Positions 54,324-64,000 of a stretch of 64,000 nucleotides of DNA are shown one piece after another; within the stretch, counting starts at the first letter, position 1, and each line of letters starts with the position of its first letter. This DNA comes from Salmonella enterica subsp. enterica serovar Typhimurium str. LT2 (lineage in GTDB: Bacteria; Pseudomonadota; Gammaproteobacteria; Enterobacterales; Enterobacteriaceae), in the NCBI RefSeq assembly GCF_000006945.2, contig NC_003197.2, positions 4,278,001 to 4,342,000 of the forward strand, given 5' to 3'. The notes below the pieces were generated by a model. That model did not search any database. It worked only from the letters and a program-made list of their open reading frames with translations, and was not told the origin of the DNA. The translations under genes and the position numbers were made by a program.

Positions 54324-55161
54324 TCTGCTTTTCCGTTAGCTGGCTGTGATACTGGCGGCGATACTCCGACGGCGAGCGTTCCGTATTTTTGCGAAACAGG
54401 CGGCAGAAATAGTTACTGTCGACAAAGCCGCAGCGGTGCGCCACCTCTTTCACTTTCAGGTCATAACCCTTCAGCAACGTTTTGGCGTGTTCCAGTCGCG
54501 TATGGTTCAGGTATTCGTTAAAGCCGATGGCCCCCGTTTTCTGGAACAGGTGCGAGAGGTAATTTGGCGAGATATAAAACGCCTGTGCTACCGATTCGCG
54601 CGTCAACGGCGCGGCGTAGCGTTCATCAATATACTCCCGAATGGCTTCAAAAAGCGCGCGGCTGCGGGAGGCGGTCTGGATTTGGCTGCCGAGCAGATCG
54701 CGGCAATGGCTTAGTAGGCTGGCGACAATCAATCTGGCCGTTTGCTGCTCTTGCGGCTGCATCTGCATCTCATTAAGCGTTTGTAACAGGAACGAGCCGA
54801 TACGCGGGCCGCGGCGCGCAACGTGCTGTTTCGTGAGGTTTTGATGCTGCTGACCATCCCAGTGGACTACGCTGAAACCTAACTGCTGTTTGCCAAACAG
54901 AATGCTCAGGGTGGTGACGGGCGTTTGCCATTGCGGGATGTTCCAGCCGCCAGCCGGAACGTAGAGAACATCGCAAGGAATGAGCGGGGCGGTAATGCTC
55001 ATGTCAGTAAGCTCGCCCTCCAGCACAATCTCCAGCCGCGGAAAATCCACCTGGTACGCCAGTTCCGGCGCTGGGCCGCTGGCGCTGGCAAAATAAATCT
55101 GGCGCAGCGGCAGCGGGCCGTTGATGAGACGGGAGAGAAGGTGGCTGACGTCGTGATACAT
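54310..55161 (-). CDS. yijO: AraC-family regulator YijO
   Basis: YijO is a 283-residue AraC-type activator. The C-terminal double helix-turn-helix is seen in TRESVAQAFYISPNYLSHLF and VKEVAHRCGFVDSNYFCRLF. The N-terminal part is a cupin-like sensor. It probably controls the frw/pfl genes next to it. I chose the ATG at 55161 (MYHDVSHLL); 20 upstream codons lack similarity. Confidence 0.93.
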   Translation of the reverse strand: MYHDVSHLLSRLINGPLPLRQIYFASASGPAPELAYQVDFPRLEIVLEGELTDMSITAPLIPCDVLYVPAGGWNIPQWQTPVTTLSILFGKQQLGFSVVHWDGQQHQNLTKQHVARRGPRIGSFLLQTLNEMQMQPQEQQTARLIVASLLSHCRDLLGSQIQTASRSRALFEAIREYIDERYAAPLTRESVAQAFYISPNYLSHLFQKTGAIGFNEYLNHTRLEHAKTLLKGYDLKVKEVAHRCGFVDSNYFCRLFRKNTERSPSEYRRQYHSQLTEKQITPG

Positions 55162-55230
55162 GATAATCCCCTGCCGATCGCAAACAGAGGAAACAGTAAC
55201 GTCGAAAACCGATGTCCTCAAGCGATTATT

Positions 55231-55313
55231 GCCGGATAGCGGCGCTTTGCGCCTTATCCGGACTACGGGAGAGAAGCACGCCAGGCCCGATAAGCGTTAG
55301 CGTTATCGGGCAA
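55231..55313. repeat. BIME between yijO and cptA
   Basis: GCCGGATAGCGGC...GCCTTATCCGGA and GCCCGATAAGCG...TTATCGGGC form two REP units in the gap between yijO and the stop of cptA. Confidence 0.85.
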
Positions 55314-55321
55314 CATACAGG

Positions 55322-57055
55322 CTATTGATTACCGACCTGATCGCCATACGGCAACGTATCATAATCAATCAGCGCGTTTTTCTTATACGGGTTGCCAATC
55401 CAGCGCGTGGTCTCTTTGAACTGCGGGTTGGTGATGGAACGCGTCGGGTCGTAGCCATCATAGGTCAGGCCCGCTAAGTCCGACCAGGTATGGATAAGCT
55501 CGGAACTGCTGTACTTACGATCGACATCCTGTGAGAAGTCGCGCGGATGCGCTGCCTGCCATTTCTCTGAGGTCCACAGCAGGAACGGCACCGTATACAT
55601 ATGACGGGTTGGCGAATCTTCGTTTCGTCCCTGCGTCTTATGCGGCGGCGTGTCATACACTTCTTCACCGTGATCGGAGAAGTAGAGCAGGAAACCGTTC
55701 GGATCGGTCGCTTTATAGTCCTTAATCAGGCTGGCGACAACATAGTCGTTATACAGGTTCGCGTTGTCGTAATCATTATACGATTCCAGCTCGTCACTGC
55801 TTAATCCCGGCGGAACATGGTCGGTTTTACCATCAAACTTGCCCTGGTTTTCTGGATAGCGGAACTTGTATTTAATATGCGTTCCCAGCAGATGCACAAT
55901 AATGAATTTTTTCGGCGCCGGGTCGGCTAACACCGCTTTAAACGGCGCCAGCACGTTGCTGTCATATTCGCGCGCGCTTTGAGTGCGCTGCTGGTTCATA
56001 TAGAACTGCTTATCAGTCTGCTTGGAGAACACGGTCAGCATGGTATTACGCGCCGTCATCGTCTGCTGGTTAGTGATCCAGAAGGTTTTATACCCGGCCT
56101 GTTTCATCATATTCATCAGCGATGGCTTCGTCAGATACCAGTCCGGGTTCTTTTCGTCCGCGAACGTTAGCGCCTGTTGCAGGATCTCAATGGTGTACGG
56201 TCGCGAAGTTACCACGTTATTAAACACGGTCAGCCCGGGGTCGGTTTTATGCAGCGCGTCCAGTTCCGGCGTGGTTTCGCGCGGATAACCGTACAGACTC
56301 ATACGGCCACGCTGGGTCGATTCGCCAATCACCAGTACCAGCGTGCGCGGCGCATCGCCGGAGTGGTCCTGGAAGTTAGCCAGCGGCGGCAGGGCATCGT
56401 TTTCATTCAGCAGTTTATTCAGCGAGGCGAGCTGTAAACGGTACTGATAGTAGCCAGTAATAAATTGCCACGGCGCGGCGGGTTCCATTCGTGATGCCAG
56501 GCTATCCAGCGTTTTCTCCATCGACTTATGCTTGATAAAGGTATTCATCGCGATGGGATGGAGGATCAGCCCGTACAGCAGGGCAAACGACACCAGATAA
56601 CGCCAGGGGGATGGAATATAAACCGGGCGCAGACGTGTCCACAGCAAAATCGCCGCCACCGTATAAGCCAGCGCGACAAGAACAATTTTCAGACTGAAAT
56701 ATTGGCTTAAATATTCGCTGGCTTCATTGGCGTTGGTTTCAAACATCACAAACAGCACGCTTTGCGAGAACTCCTGCCCGTAGATTACGTAATAGCTCAG
56801 CGCCGCCAGCGAGGCGGCCCAGAGTACGACGCCAATAACGGCAGCAATAACCCGGATGCGGCCTGGAAACAGAAAGACCGGGATCAGCCACAGTGAGCTG
56901 TACAGTAGCGAATCCCGCAGACCGTTTGTCCCGCTGTATCCGGTGAGATAAATAATGGCCTGCAGGAGGGTGGAAAAGAACCAAAAGTAGAGCAGTGCCC
57001 AGCCCAGGGCTTTCCAGCTAAACGCGGGTTTAGTCTGGAGTAATGTGGATTGCAT
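55322..57055 (-). CDS. cptA: Phosphoethanolamine transferase CptA (EptC)
   Basis: CptA is a 577-residue inner-membrane enzyme. About five N-terminal membrane helices are followed by a periplasmic sulfatase-like domain. The catalytic Thr is in VIGESTQRGRMSLYGYPRET, and metal ligands are in LYFSDHGEEVYD. It adds phosphoethanolamine to heptose I of the LPS core. In Salmonella it is controlled by PmrA. I saw no complete PmrA box in the 210 bp upstream. Confidence 0.96.
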   Translation of the reverse strand: MQSTLLQTKPAFSWKALGWALLYFWFFSTLLQAIIYLTGYSGTNGLRDSLLYSSLWLIPVFLFPGRIRVIAAVIGVVLWAASLAALSYYVIYGQEFSQSVLFVMFETNANEASEYLSQYFSLKIVLVALAYTVAAILLWTRLRPVYIPSPWRYLVSFALLYGLILHPIAMNTFIKHKSMEKTLDSLASRMEPAAPWQFITGYYQYRLQLASLNKLLNENDALPPLANFQDHSGDAPRTLVLVIGESTQRGRMSLYGYPRETTPELDALHKTDPGLTVFNNVVTSRPYTIEILQQALTFADEKNPDWYLTKPSLMNMMKQAGYKTFWITNQQTMTARNTMLTVFSKQTDKQFYMNQQRTQSAREYDSNVLAPFKAVLADPAPKKFIIVHLLGTHIKYKFRYPENQGKFDGKTDHVPPGLSSDELESYNDYDNANLYNDYVVASLIKDYKATDPNGFLLYFSDHGEEVYDTPPHKTQGRNEDSPTRHMYTVPFLLWTSEKWQAAHPRDFSQDVDRKYSSSELIHTWSDLAGLTYDGYDPTRSITNPQFKETTRWIGNPYKKNALIDYDTLPYGDQVGNQ

Positions 57056-57265
57056 AATGAGAGCCTGTCTTTAATCGTAGCGCCAAACGTAACGCCTGAA
57101 CCTTAAAAGAATCTGAAGCAAACCTGCTTTATGCCGCACGTTTTGCTAAGAAAGATTTACAAATGCATAAAATGCAGACAGAAATATATTGAAAAAATGA
57201 CGAGGATGACAGCAGTATTTCATGCCGCCCCCACATAACTGCGTGAGAGCGGCTCTCTTTTGGCG

Positions 57266-59917
57266 TTAGCCGGTGTTGCGCATACCGGCAGCGACGCCCG
57301 CAATCGTGACCATCAACGCCTGTTCGACGCGAGGATCGGGCGATTTGCCCTGCTCTTCAGTCAGACGGGAACGATACAGCAATTCGGCCTGCAACACGTT
57401 TAATGGATCGGTATAAACGTTTCTTAACTGAATGGACTCCGCAATCCACGGTAAGTCGGCCATCAGGTGCGAATCGTTGGCAATCGCCAGCACCACTTTA
57501 ATGTCTTCTTCCAGTAGGTCTCGTAGCTCTTTGCCCAGCGGCCAAAGCGTTTTCGCCACCAGGCGCTGATCGTAATAGTCGGCCAGCCACAGGTCGGCTT
57601 TCGAGAACACCATTTCCAGCATCCCAAGACGCGTGGAGAAGAACGGCCAGTCGCGGCACATGGCTTCCAGTTCGCTTTGTTTACCGTCTTCCACCACTTT
57701 TTGCAGCGCAGTACCCGCGCCCAGCCAGGCTGGCAGCATCAGGCGGTTTTGCGTCCAGGCGAAGATCCACGGAATCGCGCGCAGCGATTCGACGCCGCCA
57801 GTTGGACGACGTTTCGCCGGACGTGAGCCGAGCGGCAATTTGCCCAACTCTTGCTCCGGCGTCGCGGAGCGGAAGTACGGTACAAAGTCTTTATTTTCGC
57901 GCACGTAGCCGCGGTAGGTTTCACAGGAGATGACGGAAAGCTCATCCATAATATGACGCCAGCTGTCTTTCGGTTCCGGCGGCGGCAGCAGGTTTGCTTC
58001 CAGAATTGCGCTGGTGTAGAGCGAGAGGCTGCTGACGGTGACTTCCGGCAGGCCGTATTTGAAGCGGATCATCTCGCCCTGCTCGGTCACGCGCAGACCG
58101 CCTTTCAGACTGCCTGGCGGTTGCGAAAGCAGCGCCGCGTGGGCTGGCGCGCCGCCACGGCCAATAGATCCGCCGCGGCCGTGGAAGAGGGTAAGCTCGA
58201 TGCCGGCTTTTTCACAGGTTTTGATCAGGGCGTCCTGCGCCTGATACTGCGCCCATGACGCGGCCATAACGCCGGCGTCTTTCGCCGAGTCGGAGTAGCC
58301 GATCATGACCATCTGCTTACCCTGAATCAGTCCGCGATACCAGTCGATATTCAACAACTGGGTCATCACGTCGTCGGCATTGTTCAGGTCATCGAGGGTT
58401 TCAAACAGCGGCGCGACCGGCATGGCAAAGCCGATACCTGCCTCTTTCAGCAGCAGATGCACAGCCAGCACATCAGACGGCGTTTTCGCCATTGAAATTA
58501 CGTAGGCGGCGATCGATCCTTTTGGCGCTTCGGCAATAACCTTGCAGGTTTCAAGCACTTCGCGGGTATCGTTGCTCGGCTCCCAGTTACGCGGCAGCAG
58601 CGGACGTTTGGAGTTCAGTTCGCGGATCAGGAAGGCCTGCTTGTCGGCTTCCGACCAGCTTTCGTAGTCGCCAATACCGAGGTAGCGGGTAATTTCGCCC
58701 AGCGCTTCAGTATGGCGGGTACTTTCCTGGCGGATATCAATACGCACCAGCGGTACGCCGAAACACTTCACGCGGCGGAGCGTGTCGAGTAACTCGCCGT
58801 TGGCGATAATGCCCATGCCGCAGGCCTGTAACGACTGGTAGCAGGCGTACAGAGGTTCCCAGAGCTGCTCGTTTTGCGTCAGCAGGCCAGCCGGTTTGGG
58901 CAGCTTCTCGCCTTTCAGACGCGCTTCCAGCCAGGACTGGGTCGCCATCAGACGGGCGCGCAATTTTTTCATCAGGTAGCGATACGGCTCAGACGCGCCT
59001 TCTTCGCCCACTAACGCCAGCAGCTCCGGCGTGGCGTCGACCATCGACAGTTCTGATACCAGAACATGAATGTCTTTCAGGAACAGATCGGTGGCTTTCC
59101 AGCGGCTTAACAAGAGTACGTGGCGGGTGATATCCGCCGTCACGTTCGGGTTGCCGTCACGGTCGCCGCCCATCCAGGAGGTAAAACGTACCGGCACAAA
59201 ATCCACCGGCAATTTGTAGCCGAGATTTTCTTCCAGCTGTTCGTTCAGTTCACGCAGATAGTTAGGTACGCCCTGCCACAGGCTGTTCTCAACCACGGCG
59301 AAGCCCCATTTGGCTTCATCCACCGGGCTTGGACGCTGCTTGCGGATCTCATCCGTATGCCAGGATTGGGCAATCAACTGGCGCAGGCGACGCATTACCT
59401 GGTGGCGTTCGTAGTCGGCGATATCGGTATTATCAAGCTGTTTTAGACAGTTGTTGATTTCACCCATTTTGTGAATAAGCGTACGGCGGGTAATTTCTGT
59501 CGGATGGGCGGTTAGCACCAACTCCAGAGACAGCGACTCTACCGCTTTTTTGATGGTTGCGTCGTTGAGGTCCGGTTGGTTTTTCAGTTTGCGCAGAGTG
59601 CGGGCAATCACTTCCGGGTTGCTGGCGGCTTCGCCTTTTGGCGAAATGCTGTGGTATTGCTCGGCAGTATTGGCCAGGTTCAGGAACTGACTAAACGCGC
59701 GCGCAACTGGCAGCAGCTCGTCATTAGACAAATTTTGTAGCGTGGTGAGCAGCTCCTGGCGATTAGCTTCATTGCCGGCGCGTGAAGATTTGGATAGCTT
59801 ACGGATTGTTTCTACGCGATCAAGAATGTGTTCTCCCAGCGCATCCTTGATGGTTTCTCCCAGCACCTTGCCGAGCATACTGACATTACTACGCAACGCG
59901 GAATATTGTTCGTTCAT
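57266..59917 (-). CDS. ppc: Phosphoenolpyruvate carboxylase
   Basis: Ppc is an 883-residue enzyme that makes oxaloacetate from PEP and bicarbonate to feed the TCA cycle. The active-site motifs are [30 protein letters not shown] and [14 protein letters not shown]. The C-terminus ends MRNTG as is usual. It is read alone, leftward. Confidence 0.99.
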
Positions 59918-59959
59918 ATGACCCCAGACACCCCATCTTTAATGTAATTGCCCTGTCTC

Positions 59960-60048
59960 TTTCATGCCACAGCGGCAGTGGCTGCGCTCGCCCGTATGCC
60001 AGTTCTGCGGAATGGGCTCGTTTGCCGCCTTGCTGTGACGTGAAATTT
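59960..60048. repeat. Dispersed intergenic palindromic element, copy B
   Basis: TTTCATGCCACAGCGGC at the left faces GCCGCCTTGCTGTGACG TGAAA at the right. The inner part GCCCGTATGCC...GGAATGGGC is a further inverted pair. It resembles copy A at 19378-19479 in ends, length and the shared segments GTGGCTGCG-like and GCCGCCTTGC. It lies 43-131 bp upstream of ppc. Confidence 0.55.
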
Positions 60049-60209
60049 TTCGGACTTTGCTTTTTAGCCGTCTTTTATAAAGCCACGTAAAACCCGTGGC
60101 GTCAATTACTGCGAAATCGGTTCAGCAAACGAAGAAATGACGGTAATTTATTAAAGTTAATTCGCATCGTGCCAAATAAGAAATGCTTATGAACATGTGG
60201 CGTAGAGAC

Positions 60210-60279
60210 GCCGGATGGCGCTGCGCTTATCCGGCCTACAAGACGGGGTAGGCCCGGTAAACATCACGTCACCGGGCAA
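60210..60279. repeat. BIME upstream of ppc
   Basis: GCCGGATGGCGC...TTATCCGGCC and GGCCCGGTAAAC...CACCGGGC form two REP units, close to the argE stop. Confidence 0.82.
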
Positions 60280-60285
60280 TATGCA

Positions 60286-61437
60286 TTAATGCCAGCAAAA
60301 ATGGTGTACTACCTGGGTAATCAATTCCCGGGTTGGCTTAATAAAACGCGTTTCGAGATATTCATCCGGCTGATGCGCCTGATTAATTGAGCCCGGACCA
60401 AGCACCAGCGTTGGGCATAATGTCTGCATAAACGGCGCTTCAGTACAGTAGTTCACCACGTCGGTTTTCGTTCCCAACAGTTTTTCTACTACTTCAACCA
60501 GTTGGTGGTCCGGTGGACACTCATAACCTGGAATCGGCGGATGTAATTCCGCCACCGTCAGGCGGCCCGGCCAGCGTTCGCTTACCGGGGCCAGCGCGTC
60601 GTTAAGCAGTCCATTAAGGTCGTTTAACGTCATGCCCGGCAGTGGACGAATATCCATATGCAATTCGCAGCAGGCGCAGATACGGTTTGAGGCATCGCCG
60701 CCGTGAATATGGCCCAGATTCAGCGTTGGATACGGAACGGTAAACGCCTCGTAGTGATACCGCGCTTTCAGCGAGTCACGCAGTTGCATGATATGGCCAA
60801 TCGCATCGTGCATCAGTTCAATGGCGTTAACCCCACGCGCCGGGTCGCTGGAATGACCGGACTGCCCCAGGACGCGAACGACATTAGAGATATGCCCTTT
60901 GTGCGCGCGTATCGGTTGCAACGACGTCGGTTCGCCAATGATCGCGCAGTCCGGACGTAATGCCGTGGTTTTGGAAAAATAACGCGCCCCCGCCATGCTG
61001 GTCTCTTCATCGGCGGTCGCCAGAATGTAGAGCGGCTTTTTCAACTTTGTGACGTCAACGTCACGTAGCGCGTCCAGAATAAAAGCGAAGAAGCCTTTCA
61101 TATCCGCAGTGCCCAGACCATAGAGCTTATTGTCGTGCTCGGTCAGCGTGAACGGGTCGCGCGTCCAGCGTCCGTCATCAAAGGGAACCGTGTCGGTATG
61201 GCCGGTCAGCAGCAAACCGCCCGCGCCATGTCCGGTGCTGGCGAGCATATTAAATTTGTTTCGCGTTCCTGGAACCGGTTGAACCTCTACGTTGAAACCA
61301 AGATCGCTGAACCAGCCTGCAAGCAAAGTGATTAAAGACGCATTACTTTGATCCAGGGATTCTTCGGTTGCGCTTATCGACGGTGTGGCAATCAAAGCGC
61401 GGTAAATCTCGATAAATGGCGGTAAAACGTTTTTCAT
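60286..61437 (-). CDS. argE: Acetylornithine deacetylase
   Basis: ArgE is a 383-residue M20-family zinc hydrolase that converts N-acetylornithine to ornithine. Metal motifs are LTGHTDTVPFDDGRW and ATADEETSMAGARYF. I chose the ATG at 61437 (MKNVLPPF); three upstream codons are less likely. It diverges from argCBH over shared ARG boxes. Confidence 0.98.
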   Translation of the reverse strand: MKNVLPPFIEIYRALIATPSISATEESLDQSNASLITLLAGWFSDLGFNVEVQPVPGTRNKFNMLASTGHGAGGLLLTGHTDTVPFDDGRWTRDPFTLTEHDNKLYGLGTADMKGFFAFILDALRDVDVTKLKKPLYILATADEETSMAGARYFSKTTALRPDCAIIGEPTSLQPIRAHKGHISNVVRVLGQSGHSSDPARGVNAIELMHDAIGHIMQLRDSLKARYHYEAFTVPYPTLNLGHIHGGDASNRICACCELHMDIRPLPGMTLNDLNGLLNDALAPVSERWPGRLTVAELHPPIPGYECPPDHQLVEVVEKLLGTKTDVVNYCTEAPFMQTLCPTLVLGPGSINQAHQPDEYLETRFIKPTRELITQVVHHFCWH

Positions 61438-61463
61438 TGTTGACACACCTCAGGTCATGATAG

Positions 61464-61502
61464 TATCAATATTCATGCATTAATTATGAATAAAAATACA
61501 TT
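61464..61502. promoter_or_regulatory. Two ARG boxes between argE and argC
   Basis: 18-bp boxes at 61464-61481 (core TCAATATTCATGCA) and 61485-61502 (core TGAATAAAAATACA) are separated by 3 bp. Both fit the ArgR consensus, the second with one mismatch. The pair controls argE and argCBH together. Confidence 0.85.
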
Positions 61503-61525
61503 AACGTTGAGCATAAAGGAACCCG

Positions 61526-62530
61526 ATGTTGAATACGCTGATTGTAGGCGCTAGCGGTTATGCGGGCGCAGAGCTTGTAAGCTACGTAAATCGCCACCCA
61601 CATATGACCATAACCGCTTTGACCGTCTCAGCGCAAAGCAATGATGCAGGAAAGTTAATTTCTGATTTACATCCGCAGTTAAAAGGGATTGTCGACCTGC
61701 CATTGCAACCGATGTCGGATGTACGTGACTTTAGCGCAGATGTTGATGTGGTGTTCCTGGCGACAGCGCATGAAGTGAGCCACGATCTGGCGCCGCAATT
61801 TTTACAGGCCGGATGCGTCGTATTCGATCTTTCCGGCGCGTTTCGGGTAAACGATCGCGCCTTCTATGAAAAGTATTACGGATTTACTCATCAGTATCCT
61901 GAGCTGCTGGAGCAGGCGGTGTACGGTCTGGCGGAGTGGAATGTCGATAAACTGAACACGGCGAATCTGATTGCGGTTCCTGGTTGCTATCCAACCGCAG
62001 CGCAGTTGTCGCTAAAACCGCTGATTGACGGCGGGCTTCTCGATCTGACGCAGTGGCCGGTAATTAATGCCACCAGCGGGGTGAGCGGCGCGGGGCGCAA
62101 GGCGGCAATATCGAACAGTTTCTGTGAAGTGAGTTTGCAACCGTATGGCGTGTTTACGCATCGTCATCAGCCGGAAATCGCCGTCCATCTGGGCGCGGAG
62201 GTCATCTTCACCCCGCATCTGGGGAATTTCCCGCGCGGGATTCTGGAAACCATTACCTGCCGCCTGAAAGCGGGAGTAACCCATGCGCAGGTCGCCGACG
62301 TGTTGCAAAAAGCCTATGGCGACAAACCGCTGGTGCGCCTGTATGACAAAGGCGTTCCGGCGTTAAAGAACGTCGTCGGGCTGCCGTTCTGCGATATTGG
62401 TTTTGCCGTCCAGGGCGAACATCTGATTGTGGTGGCAACCGAAGACAACTTGTTGAAAGGCGCAGCGGCGCAGGCGGTGCAGTGCGCTAATATTCGTTTT
62501 GGCTTCGCTGAAACGCAGTCTCTTATTTAA
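61526..62530 (+). CDS. argC: N-acetyl-gamma-glutamyl-phosphate reductase
   Basis: ArgC is a 334-residue NADPH enzyme, third step of arginine synthesis. The NADP site is [14 protein letters not shown] and the active Cys is in [12 protein letters not shown]. It is the first gene of argCBH, with argB following after 7 bp. Confidence 0.99.
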
Positions 62531-62537
62531 GGGTGAA

Positions 62538-63314
62538 ATGATGAATCCATTAATTATCAAGCTGGGTGGCGTATTACTGGATAGCGAAGAGGCTCTGGAA
62601 CGTCTTTTTACCGCGCTGGTCAACTATCGTGAGTCCCATCAGCGTCCGCTGGTGATTGTTCACGGCGGCGGTTGCGTGGTGGATGAGCTGATGAAAGGGC
62701 TTAATTTGCCAGTGAAAAAGAAAGACGGCCTGCGCGTGACGCCTGCCGATCAGATTGGCATCATTACCGGCGCGCTGGCGGGAACCGCTAACAAAACTCT
62801 GCTGGCCTGGGCGAAGAAACACCATATCGCCTCTGTTGGTCTGTTTCTGGGCGATGGCGACAGCGTAAACGTGACTCAACTCGATGAAGCGTTAGGCCAC
62901 GTCGGGCTGGCGCAGCCGGGGTCGCCGAAGCTGATTAACATGCTGCTGGAAAACGGCTTTCTGCCGGTGGTCAGCTCCATTGGCGTAACAGACGACGGTC
63001 AACTGATGAACGTCAACGCCGATCAGGCGGCAACCGCGCTGGCGGCGACGCTGGGGGCCGATCTGATCCTGCTTTCCGACGTGAGCGGTATTCTGGACGG
63101 CAAAGGCCAGCGTATCGCCGAAATGACGGCGTCCAAAGCCGAGCAGCTTATCGACCAGGGCATTATTACCGACGGGATGATTGTGAAAGTGAATGCGGCT
63201 CTCGATGCTGCGCGGGCGCTGGGGCGCCCGGTGGATATCGCTTCCTGGCGTCATGCGGAGCAACTGCCGGCGCTGTTTAACGGCACGCCGATTGGCACGC
63301 GTATTCTGGCTTAA
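62538..63314 (+). CDS. argB: Acetylglutamate kinase
   Basis: ArgB is a 258-residue amino-acid kinase, second step of arginine synthesis. Phosphate-binding motifs are [10 protein letters not shown] and [14 protein letters not shown] chose the ATG at 62538 (MMNPLIIK); ATG 62541 is equally possible. Thirteen in-frame codons upstream are the end of argC in another frame. The ribosome binding site is AAGGGTG. Confidence 0.98.
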
Positions 63315-63323
63315 CTATTTGTT

Positions 63324-63400
63324 CGCCCGATGGCGGCTGCGTCTTATCGGGCCTATGTGAACAGAAATTGTAGGCCGGATAAGCGTAGCGCCATCCGGCA
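63324..63400. repeat. BIME between argB and argH
   Basis: GCCCGATGGCGG...TTATCGGGCC and GTAGGCCGGATAAG...GCCATCCGGC form two REP units within the argCBH operon. Confidence 0.85.
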
Positions 63401-63431
63401 GTGAAATTCGAAGAATTTAAGGAAGTCTATT

Positions 63432-64000
63432 ATGGCACTTTGGGGTGGGCGTTTTACACAGGCGGCAGACCAGCGGTTTAAACAATTCAATGATTCGTTG
63501 CGCTTCGATTACCGTCTGGCGGAGCAGGATATTGTCGGTTCTGTGGCCTGGTCCAAAGCATTGGTCACGGTAGGCGTACTGACTGCCGATGAGCAACGAC
63601 AGTTGGAAGAAGCGCTGAACGTGCTGCTGGAAGAGGTTCGCGCGAATCCGCAGCAAATCCTGCAAAGCGATGCGGAAGATATCCATAGCTGGGTGGAAGG
63701 TAAGCTCATCGACAAAGTGGGTCAGTTGGGTAAAAAGCTGCACACCGGGCGCAGCCGTAACGATCAAGTGGCGACGGACCTGAAACTGTGGTGCAAAGAG
63801 ACGGTGAGGGAACTGCTTACCGCTAACCGCCAGTTACAGAGCGCGCTGGTGGAAACCGCGCAGGCGAACCAGGACGCGGTAATGCCGGGATATACCCATC
63901 TGCAACGCGCGCAACCAGTGACTTTCGCCCACTGGTGTCTCGCGTATGTCGAAATGCTGGCGCGCGATGAAAGCCGCCTGCAGGACACGCTTAAACGTCT
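63432..64000 (+). CDS. argH: Argininosuccinate lyase (3' end outside window)
   Basis: An open frame from the ATG at 63432 runs to the window end without a stop (189 codons visible). It begins MALWGGRFTQAADQRF and contains HTGRSRNDQVATDLKLW, both diagnostic of argininosuccinate lyase. The enzyme splits argininosuccinate to arginine and fumarate, the last step of the pathway. The ribosome binding site is AAGGAAG. Confidence 0.97.
   Translation, partial: MALWGGRFTQAADQRFKQFNDSLRFDYRLAEQDIVGSVAWSKALVTVGVLTADEQRQLEEALNVLLEEVRANPQQILQSDAEDIHSWVEGKLIDKVGQLGKKLHTGRSRNDQVATDLKLWCKETVRELLTANRQLQSALVETAQANQDAVMPGYTHLQRAQPVTFAHWCLAYVEMLARDESRLQDTLKR

Larger units (their letters stand above)
59918..60285. 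other. Intergenic region between ppc and argE
   Basis: This 368 bp gap holds the ppc promoter, copy B of a dispersed palindromic element and a BIME. No gene is visible. Confidence 0.7.

Noticed and set aside
57056..57265. PmrA box upstream of cptA
   Set aside because: Only a half-like TTTTAAG is seen on the minus strand; no second half at the right distance.

Overview
The window is a 64 kb piece of an enterobacterial chromosome, almost certainly Salmonella enterica. Its backbone follows the Escherichia coli order tpiA-yiiQ-yiiR-fpr-glpXKF-zapB-rraA-menA-hslUV-ftsN-cytR-priA-rpmE-metJ-metBL-metF-katG-yijF-gldA-fsaB-ptsA-frwCB-pflDC-frwD-yijO-cptA-ppc-argE-argCBH. It carries Salmonella-type insertions: an lsr locus that includes lsrE and sits next to tpiA, an aryl-sulfotransferase between rpmE and metJ, and a four-gene block between metL and metF. 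No rRNA, tRNA, CRISPR array, insertion sequence or prophage was seen.

Region 1 (1-2.2 kb) holds the end of an ADP-ribosylglycohydrolase gene, a GntR/UTRA regulator and a decayed transporter fragment. Region 2 (2.2-12.2 kb) is the autoinducer-2 system. lsrR-lsrK-cupin reads leftward and lsrACDBFGE reads rightward from a shared 255 bp promoter region. That region holds three 33-bp palindromes spaced exactly 83 bp apart, the most striking structure in the window. LsrACDB imports AI-2, LsrK phosphorylates it, LsrR responds to phospho-AI-2, and LsrF/LsrG (perhaps LsrE and the cupin) process it.

Region 3 (12.2-31.5 kb) is core genome: triose-phosphate isomerase, ferredoxin-NADP reductase, glycerol uptake and use (glpFKX), cell division (zapB, ftsN), RNase E control (rraA), menaquinone synthesis (menA), the HslUV protease with a sigma-32 promoter, cytR, priA and rpmE, then a lipoprotein and an aryl-sulfotransferase. 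Region 4 (31.5-41.5 kb) is the methionine cluster metJ/metBL/metF with clear Met boxes. It is interrupted by an accessory block: a second MscS-type channel with a partner membrane protein, a zinc-ribbon protein and a periplasmic 5'-nucleotidase whose promoter has a perfect CRP-site core.

Region 5 (41.5-55.2 kb) has katG, yijF and a sugar PTS cluster. ptsA-fsaB-gldA diverges from frwCB-pflDC-frwD, followed by the AraC-type regulator yijO. Region 6 (55.3-64 kb) has cptA, ppc and the divergent arginine genes argE/argCBH with two ARG boxes; argH runs off the window end. REP/BIME repeats sit in many intergenic gaps. Gene-order comparisons with E. coli come from memory, not from an alignment.
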